A DNA stretch of 10,195 nucleotides from Spirochaetia bacterium. Lineage in GTDB: Bacteria > Spirochaetota > Spirochaetia > Treponematales > Breznakiellaceae. Shown here piece by piece: positions 6,959 through 10,195 of this stretch. The notes beneath the pieces were generated by a model. That model did no database searches and was not told the DNA's origin. It worked only from the letters and a program-made list of their open reading frames with translations. The translations under genes were made by a program, and so were the position numbers. Position 1 is the first letter of the stretch. The number at the start of each line of letters is the position of its first letter. Location: the NCBI GenBank assembly GCA_026002045.1, contig BOAV01000090.1:1-10195 (forward strand), given 5' to 3'.

Positions 6959-7447
6959 TTATGTTTTGCCGTGACAGTGCTTGTATTTTTTTCCGCTGCC
7001 GCAGGGACAGGGATCGTTGCGGCCGATTTTCGGGCCCGAGCGGACGATGGTTTTTGGCACAACTTCGCCGTTTTCGTAGAGCCAGCGATCCTGCTTTTTA
7101 AAACGGCCCCGCTCATGGTGGACATCCCGCAGGCCCTCCCGTTCATAGGCGGCCTCAAATTCCACCGTTCCTTCGGTGTCGGCAGGACCGCCCTTTTCAA
7201 CGGAAATGATTTTTAAACCAAGCCACTTGGACTGCTCGCTCCAGGCCCTGGTCTGTTTATAATCAATATCATCCTTGCCGTTTTTCGTACAGGTATCGAC
7301 GATGTAATCCACCGCGTGTTCCGCATAAGCGGAGTAACGGCTCCGCATCAGGGCTTCCGCAGTGGGGGGATTTTTCGCGCCCGTGATATAGGGCTCGCAG
7401 CATTCGGCGTAGGGGCGGCCGGAACCGCAGGGACAGGGTTTCGCCAT
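6959..7447 (-). CDS. ychJ: YchJ-family protein with two SEC-C zinc-binding motifs
   Basis: A 162-residue protein of the YchJ (UPF0225) type. It has a SEC-C motif at each end: C5-P-C7 with eight residues to C16-C17 at the start, and C147-P-C149 with eight residues to C158-H159 at the end, both fitting CxCx8C(C/H) zinc binding as in the tail of SecA. Between them lies the typical YchJ block TAEALMRSRYSAYAEHAVDYI followed by an NTF2-like region (LGLKIISVEKG, VEFEAAY, RWLYENGEV). The biochemical role of the family is unknown. ATG 7447 is chosen because GGAGGTT (7459-7453) lies seven bases ahead; a TTG one codon earlier is less suitable. The ATG overlaps the thrC stop by one base (TGATG), so it is translationally coupled to thrC. 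Confidence 0.9.
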   Translation of the reverse strand: MAKPCPCGSGRPYAECCEPYITGAKNPPTAEALMRSRYSAYAEHAVDYIVDTCTKNGKDDIDYKQTRAWSEQSKWLGLKIISVEKGGPADTEGTVEFEAAYEREGLRDVHHERGRFKKQDRWLYENGEVVPKTIVRSGPKIGRNDPCPCGSGKKYKHCHGKT

Positions 7448-8850
7448 CAAAGAACCTCCAGGAAAGCGGATACATCCGCAGGAATCGTACGGGATTCAAC
7501 TTTCCGCTCCATGGTCCGCGCCAAAGACGGCGGTACCGGCGGCGGCGCAGTGAGGGGCTCCACGGTCTCGGCAAACTTGGCGGGGTGGGCGGTGGACAGT
7601 ATCGCTAAGGGGGCTACCGCCCCCAGGGCTACTGCCCCCAGGGCTGCGCCTTTGCCGGTCAGGCTTTGTTTAATCAGTTTATCAGCCGCATTCCAGCCCA
7701 CGGCGCTGTGGGGATCAAGGAAATATCCGCAGTCCCGGTATACCGCCTTGATGGTCTCCTGTGTTTCCCCGTCAGAGACGGAAACGCCCCGGATGATCCG
7801 CTTCATCTCATCCCAGGAGAAATGGGCCGCCATCCGTTCAAAGTTGCTGGGGGCTCCCACATCCATGGCGTTGGAAATGGTGGCTTGGGACAAGCGGGCT
7901 TCATAATTGCCGCTCTCAAGGTAATCGGGCACGGTCTTGTTCACATTGGTGGCGGCGATAAAGCCCCGGATTGGGGCGCCCATCTTCATGGCGTACAGGC
8001 CCGCAGTCAAATTTCCAAAATTACCTGATGGGACGCAAAAGGTCAGTGCCTGCCCGGTACGGATGCCGTAGTCCGTTGCGCCGTTCCCCTGGCTGCCGCC
8101 CTTCACCCGCGGGGTGGCTTCACCGTCGGGATCGGTTTTGCCCGCAAAGGCTTTACCTGCTGCTGCGGCGTAATACACAGCCTGTGGGATAAGCCGGGAT
8201 ACGTTGATCGAATTGGCGGAAGAAAGGGTCAGCCGCTTCCGTAAATTTTCATCCCCAAGGGCGGCCTTGACCAGGCGCTGGCAGTCGTCAAAACTGCCTT
8301 CCACAGCCAGGGCGGAAATATTGCCCCCAAGCCCGGCGATCTGCCGTTCCTGGAGGGGTGAGACCCGGCCCCTGGGATAGAGGACGGTCACGGAAATGCC
8401 TTCAACCCCGAAAAAACCGTCAGCCACGGCCCCGCCGGTATCCCCGGAGGTTGCCACCAGAATCTTGAGGGGCTTGTCTTCCCCACGGCGCAGGTACGAA
8501 AAGGCCCGCGCCATAAAGCGGGCGCCAAAATCCTTAAATGCGGCGGTGGGGCCGTGGAACAGTTCCAGCACCAGCCGGTCCCCTACACTTACCAGCGGCG
8601 CGGAAAAGGGATACGCCGAGTGGACCATGTCCTCCAGCGCCGCCTCCGGTATTTCGCTTTTCACAAAGGGCTTGATGGTTTCAAAGGCGATATCGCAAAA
8701 ACCCATCCTCCCCAGGGAATTTTTGATCGCCCCGGAATACAGGGGAATTTCTTCGGGAACAAAAAGCCCGCCATCAGGGGCAAGGCCGCTCAGGGCGGCG
8801 GTTGCAAAACTCACCCCCGCATCTTTGTTTCTGGTACTAAAGTAGCGCAT
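7447..8850 (-). CDS. thrC: Threonine synthase
   Basis: A 467-residue PLP enzyme that converts O-phospho-L-homoserine to L-threonine, the last step of threonine synthesis. The N-terminus MRYFSTRN and the LAPDGGLFVPE motif are typical. HGPTAAFKDFGARF carries Lys106, the expected PLP-binding lysine; ATSGDTGGAVADGF and VPSGNFGNLTAG bind the cofactor phosphate, and SSANSINVSRL and ISNAMDVGAPSNFER are further family blocks. It is about 40 residues longer than the E. coli enzyme. The excess is mainly a Gly/Asp-rich insertion near residues 236-264 (encoded by 8059-8145), before the VPSGNFGN strand, and an Ala-Gly repeat near the C-terminus. The start is secure by family, but there is no clear ribosome site and a TATACT box lies seven bases ahead, so the mRNA may be leaderless. 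A YchJ-type gene follows in the same transcript. Confidence 0.96.
   Translation of the reverse strand: MRYFSTRNKDAGVSFATAALSGLAPDGGLFVPEEIPLYSGAIKNSLGRMGFCDIAFETIKPFVKSEIPEAALEDMVHSAYPFSAPLVSVGDRLVLELFHGPTAAFKDFGARFMARAFSYLRRGEDKPLKILVATSGDTGGAVADGFFGVEGISVTVLYPRGRVSPLQERQIAGLGGNISALAVEGSFDDCQRLVKAALGDENLRKRLTLSSANSINVSRLIPQAVYYAAAAGKAFAGKTDPDGEATPRVKGGSQGNGATDYGIRTGQALTFCVPSGNFGNLTAGLYAMKMGAPIRGFIAATNVNKTVPDYLESGNYEARLSQATISNAMDVGAPSNFERMAAHFSWDEMKRIIRGVSVSDGETQETIKAVYRDCGYFLDPHSAVGWNAADKLIKQSLTGKGAALGAVALGAVAPLAILSTAHPAKFAETVEPLTAPPPVPPSLARTMERKVESRTIPADVSAFLEVL
7611..7645. repeat. 15-bp in-frame tandem repeat inside thrC
   Basis: Two near-identical 15-base units (7611-7625 and 7626-7640, one base different) plus a five-base partial copy. 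On the coding strand they give repeated Ala-Leu-Gly-Ala-Val. Since 15 is a multiple of three the frame is kept, which fits slippage in a surface loop. Confidence 0.7.
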
Positions 8851-8857
8851 GGTTCAT

Positions 8858-8885
8858 AGTATATTGATTGAAAGGCGGTGGTCCA
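8858..8885 (-). promoter_or_regulatory. Possible thrC promoter giving a leaderless mRNA
   Basis: On the minus strand TATACT (8863-8858, five of six matches) lies seven bases before the thrC ATG, with TGGACC (8885-8880, four of six) 16 bases upstream. Transcription would start at or next to the ATG. No Shine-Dalgarno sequence is visible, which agrees. The -35 is weak. Confidence 0.4.
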
Positions 8886-8898
8886 TACCTCACGGGCA

Positions 8899-9078
8899 CA
8901 GCCCCCCCGGTAACCGTGCATCCCCACGGGCACGCAGATGAATAATCGGGGGTCCTGTCCATGGAATTCATGCCCCGCAGGCGGGTCACGAATTCCCCTT
9001 GTCGCTTTCGCGACACTGGACCCCCCGCCGCCGTTATCCCCAGCGTGCCCGTCACAAACTCCGGTTGCAGGGGGGCTG
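8899..9078 (-). ncRNA. Candidate structured RNA of about 180 nt upstream of thrC
   Basis: The region shows nested complementarity. On + coordinates: 8899-8907 pairs with 9070-9078 (9 bp), 8912-8916 with 9062-9066 (5 bp), 8926-8935 with 9043-9052 (10 bp), 8948-8955 with 9018-9025 (8 bp). The inner junction holds two hairpins: 9000-9015 (6 bp) and 8963-8996 (7 bp plus an inner 4-bp stem). Read on the minus strand the first hairpin has a C(GAAA)G tetraloop, favouring that strand. A TATAAC box at 9089-9084 would start transcription near the first base of the outer stem, although no good -35 is seen. A terminator of the previous gene lies just upstream and thrC begins 48 bases after. I do not recognise a known RNA class. 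Frames through it give no recognisable protein. It could be an independent RNA, a thrC leader, or a mobile inverted-repeat element. Confidence 0.5.
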
Positions 9079-9122
9079 AGCTGGTTATAGGGAAGCGCTT
9101 TGTTGGTTTCCTTTGGAGCCAT

Positions 9123-9155
9123 AAAAAAAGGCCGTCCCCGCAGCGGAGGACGGCC
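9123..9155 (-). terminator. Intrinsic terminator of the lipoprotein gene
   Basis: Read on the minus strand GGCCGTCC (9155-9148) pairs perfectly with GGACGGCC (9137-9130) and is followed by seven T (9129-9123). It lies 47 bases after the lipoprotein stop codon and insulates the thrC region. Confidence 0.9.
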
Positions 9156-9170
9156 AGCTTAAACTTTTTA

Positions 9171-9194
9171 TGCCCGGTTAAGGTGTGCCGGGCA
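9171..9194 (-). other. Stem-loop in the 3' untranslated region of the lipoprotein gene
   Basis: TGCCCGG (9171-9177) and CCGGGCA (9188-9194) form a perfect seven-pair stem with a ten-base loop. No U-run follows on the minus strand, so it is not a terminator by itself; it may protect the mRNA end or sit in tandem with the terminator at 9123-9155. Confidence 0.5.
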
Positions 9195-9201
9195 GTATTG
9201 A

Positions 9202-10026
9202 TTAGTCAAGACCAACCACAACGCTGATAGTAAAAGAATCTGCGGGAGGGCCTACCGCAAGAGCTTCAATGGTAACCTCATTACTGCTATCAGCGCCTTC
9301 GTCATAGCCGGCATCAGTAAATGCACTGCCGGAATTAGTATCGGTAAGTACAGCCGCAATGAGCGTGGCAATATCACCAGCGGTAGCACCTACCGCAACC
9401 GTTCCGATTTCAGGGTCGGTAAACGTAATACCGCTGACCGACACGGTGGCATTGGTGGGATCGTCCGAGTTTTTGGTCCTGTACACGGCAATGACGTACT
9501 TATCCTTTACGCCCCCGGTAATAGTTTTGTCATCAGAACCATCGTCGAAAAGCGCTACGCCATCGGCATCGCCATCGATTGTGATTTCCTTGTCGCTCGG
9601 GGCGGGGTCATCGGCTGTCAGTACAAGCTTACTGGCACCACTCCATGTTGCCGTTATACCAAGAGTCGCTGCTGCGGTATTAATAGAGGTAAGGAGTTCA
9701 GTCGGGGTAGCAGCGCTGAGGTTGCTTCCAACCCAAGTAACGTCTGCTTCATCATCGCCATAGACAATCTTAATGTCTTTATTGCTGCTCACGTCCTTGT
9801 TAGCGGAGACAGCCGTAGCTCCGGACCAGGTGGGCCTGCCATTCTCGCCAGGGGTATACGTGACGAGGGTAGACCATCCATAGGCATCAAGTTCTTTTTC
9901 GAACTTGCCGGGCACTTCCTTTTCCACAGTCTCCTTTTCCGGGTCCGTCTCTGTGGGGCATCCTAAAAACACAATCGCCGTCAATAACAACGCGATTGTT
10001 CCGAATACGAGACTCTTGTTTTTCAT
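9202..10026 (-). CDS. Putative secreted lipoprotein, function unknown
   Basis: A 274-residue lipoprotein. The signal peptide MKNKSLVFGTIALLLTAIVF ends in Leu-Gly-Cys, with lipidated Cys23, a spirochaete-style lipobox. A charged linker (about 24-45, many Glu and Lys) follows. The rest is rich in Asp, Thr, Ala and Val and looks all-beta. Two segments share a pattern: about residues 96-158 (TPTELLTSINTAA, then KLVLTADDPAPSDKEITIDG) and 206-274 (GATAGDIATLIAAVL, then NEVTIEALAVGPPADSFTIS), suggesting an internal duplication. Similar layouts occur in phage tail and large surface proteins. DGDADGVALFDDGSDD (about 147-163) could bind calcium. ATG 10026 is chosen because GGAGGA (10036-10031) lies four bases ahead and the lipobox follows at the right distance; the longer frame from 10098 has no such support. 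It is probably cell-surface or periplasmic. Confidence 0.8.
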   Translation of the reverse strand: MKNKSLVFGTIALLLTAIVFLGCPTETDPEKETVEKEVPGKFEKELDAYGWSTLVTYTPGENGRPTWSGATAVSANKDVSSNKDIKIVYGDDEADVTWVGSNLSAATPTELLTSINTAAATLGITATWSGASKLVLTADDPAPSDKEITIDGDADGVALFDDGSDDKTITGGVKDKYVIAVYRTKNSDDPTNATVSVSGITFTDPEIGTVAVGATAGDIATLIAAVLTDTNSGSAFTDAGYDEGADSSNEVTIEALAVGPPADSFTISVVVGLD

Positions 10027-10054
10027 AGAGTCCTCCTTAAATATATTCATCCGA

Positions 10055-10093
10055 GACATACGTCCCGAATGTCCTTCCGCCTTACGACGGAAG
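10055..10093 (-). other. Two consecutive hairpins in the lipoprotein mRNA leader
   Basis: Read on the minus strand, CTTCCGTC (10093-10086) pairs with GGCGGAAG (10081-10074; one G-U) around a GTAA loop, a GNRA-type tetraloop. It abuts a second weak stem, GACAT (10073-10069) with ATGTC (10059-10055). They lie about 30-70 bases before the start codon. They may stabilise the mRNA. I found no convincing promoter upstream of them in 10094-10195. Confidence 0.4.
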
Positions 10094-10195
10094 ACCAATA
10101 AAGAGGGCTAACAAACAGCGAAGGTATGCTCTATACTTTCCCTGTCTATCAAAACCCCCGGAGGCGCGTCATTCTTTGCAGGAGTTAACGCCGCC

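Noticed and set aside
9031..9052. Partial likeness of the minus strand (GGGGATAACGG) to a 23S rRNA segment
   Set aside because: Only a few bases match and nothing else in the region resembles rRNA.
8899..9078. Assignment of the structured region to RNase P RNA, tmRNA or SRP RNA
   Set aside because: The conserved core sequences of these RNAs (GAGGAAAGTCC, the tag-peptide frame and CCA acceptor end, the GGAAG domain IV loop) are absent.
8811..9122. Leftward frame of 103 codons upstream of thrC
   Set aside because: It begins at the terminator, overlaps the thrC start in another frame, and its Gly/Pro-rich sequence follows the inverted repeats rather than a protein family.
8961..9227. Frame of 88 codons on the + strand over the thrC upstream region
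   Set aside because: No ribosome site, no family resemblance, and it runs across the candidate RNA, the lipoprotein terminator and the lipoprotein stop.
10130..10195. Possible promoter or gene start at the right edge, including TTGATA, TATACT and AGGAG
   Set aside because: Spacings do not fit a promoter and no start codon follows the AGGAG before the window ends.
1..10195. CRISPR arrays or tRNA genes
   Set aside because: No regularly spaced repeats of 24-40 bases and no T-loop-like GGTTCRANTCC signature with a matching acceptor stem were seen.

Overview
The window looks like chromosomal DNA from a Treponema-type spirochaete, most like the termite-gut group. This is an inference from a lipoprotein signal ending in Phe-Leu-Gly-Cys, a GC-rich genome with spirochaete-flavoured protein families, and short operons on both strands. 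No rRNA or tRNA gene is present to confirm it.

Layout. Positions 1-2007 run leftward: a sugar ABC transporter operon with a solute-binding protein (606-1913) and a first permease (91-582) that is cut off by the end of an IS1595-like insertion sequence, whose transposase starts at 64 and leaves the window. A near-consensus promoter and a perfect 24-bp palindrome control the binding protein. Positions 2134-6667 run rightward as one likely operon: a 682-residue protein ending in a pRiA4b ORF-3-like domain, a PTS EIIA (PtsN-type) protein overlapping it by 14 bases, and transketolase 24 bases further on. A stem-loop at 6681-6709 separates it from a leftward orphan HicB-like gene (6657-6902).

Positions 6959-8850 run leftward: threonine synthase (thrC) followed by a YchJ-type SEC-C protein, joined by a TGATG stop/start overlap. 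Upstream of thrC, 8899-9078 is not convincingly coding but has nested complementarity: a rod of four helices topped by two hairpins, one with a GAAA tetraloop. It may be an undescribed structured RNA or leader. Further right a lipoprotein of unknown function (9202-10026) has its own terminator (9123-9155) and hairpins in its 5' leader. I see no supportable gene in 10094-10195.

Together the genes cover sugar uptake (broken), PTS-linked regulation with the pentose phosphate pathway, and threonine synthesis. The most interesting items are the candidate RNA before thrC, the mutually complementary segments at the start of the pRiA4b-domain gene, the long palindromic operator, and the orphan HicB whose frame runs through a terminator.
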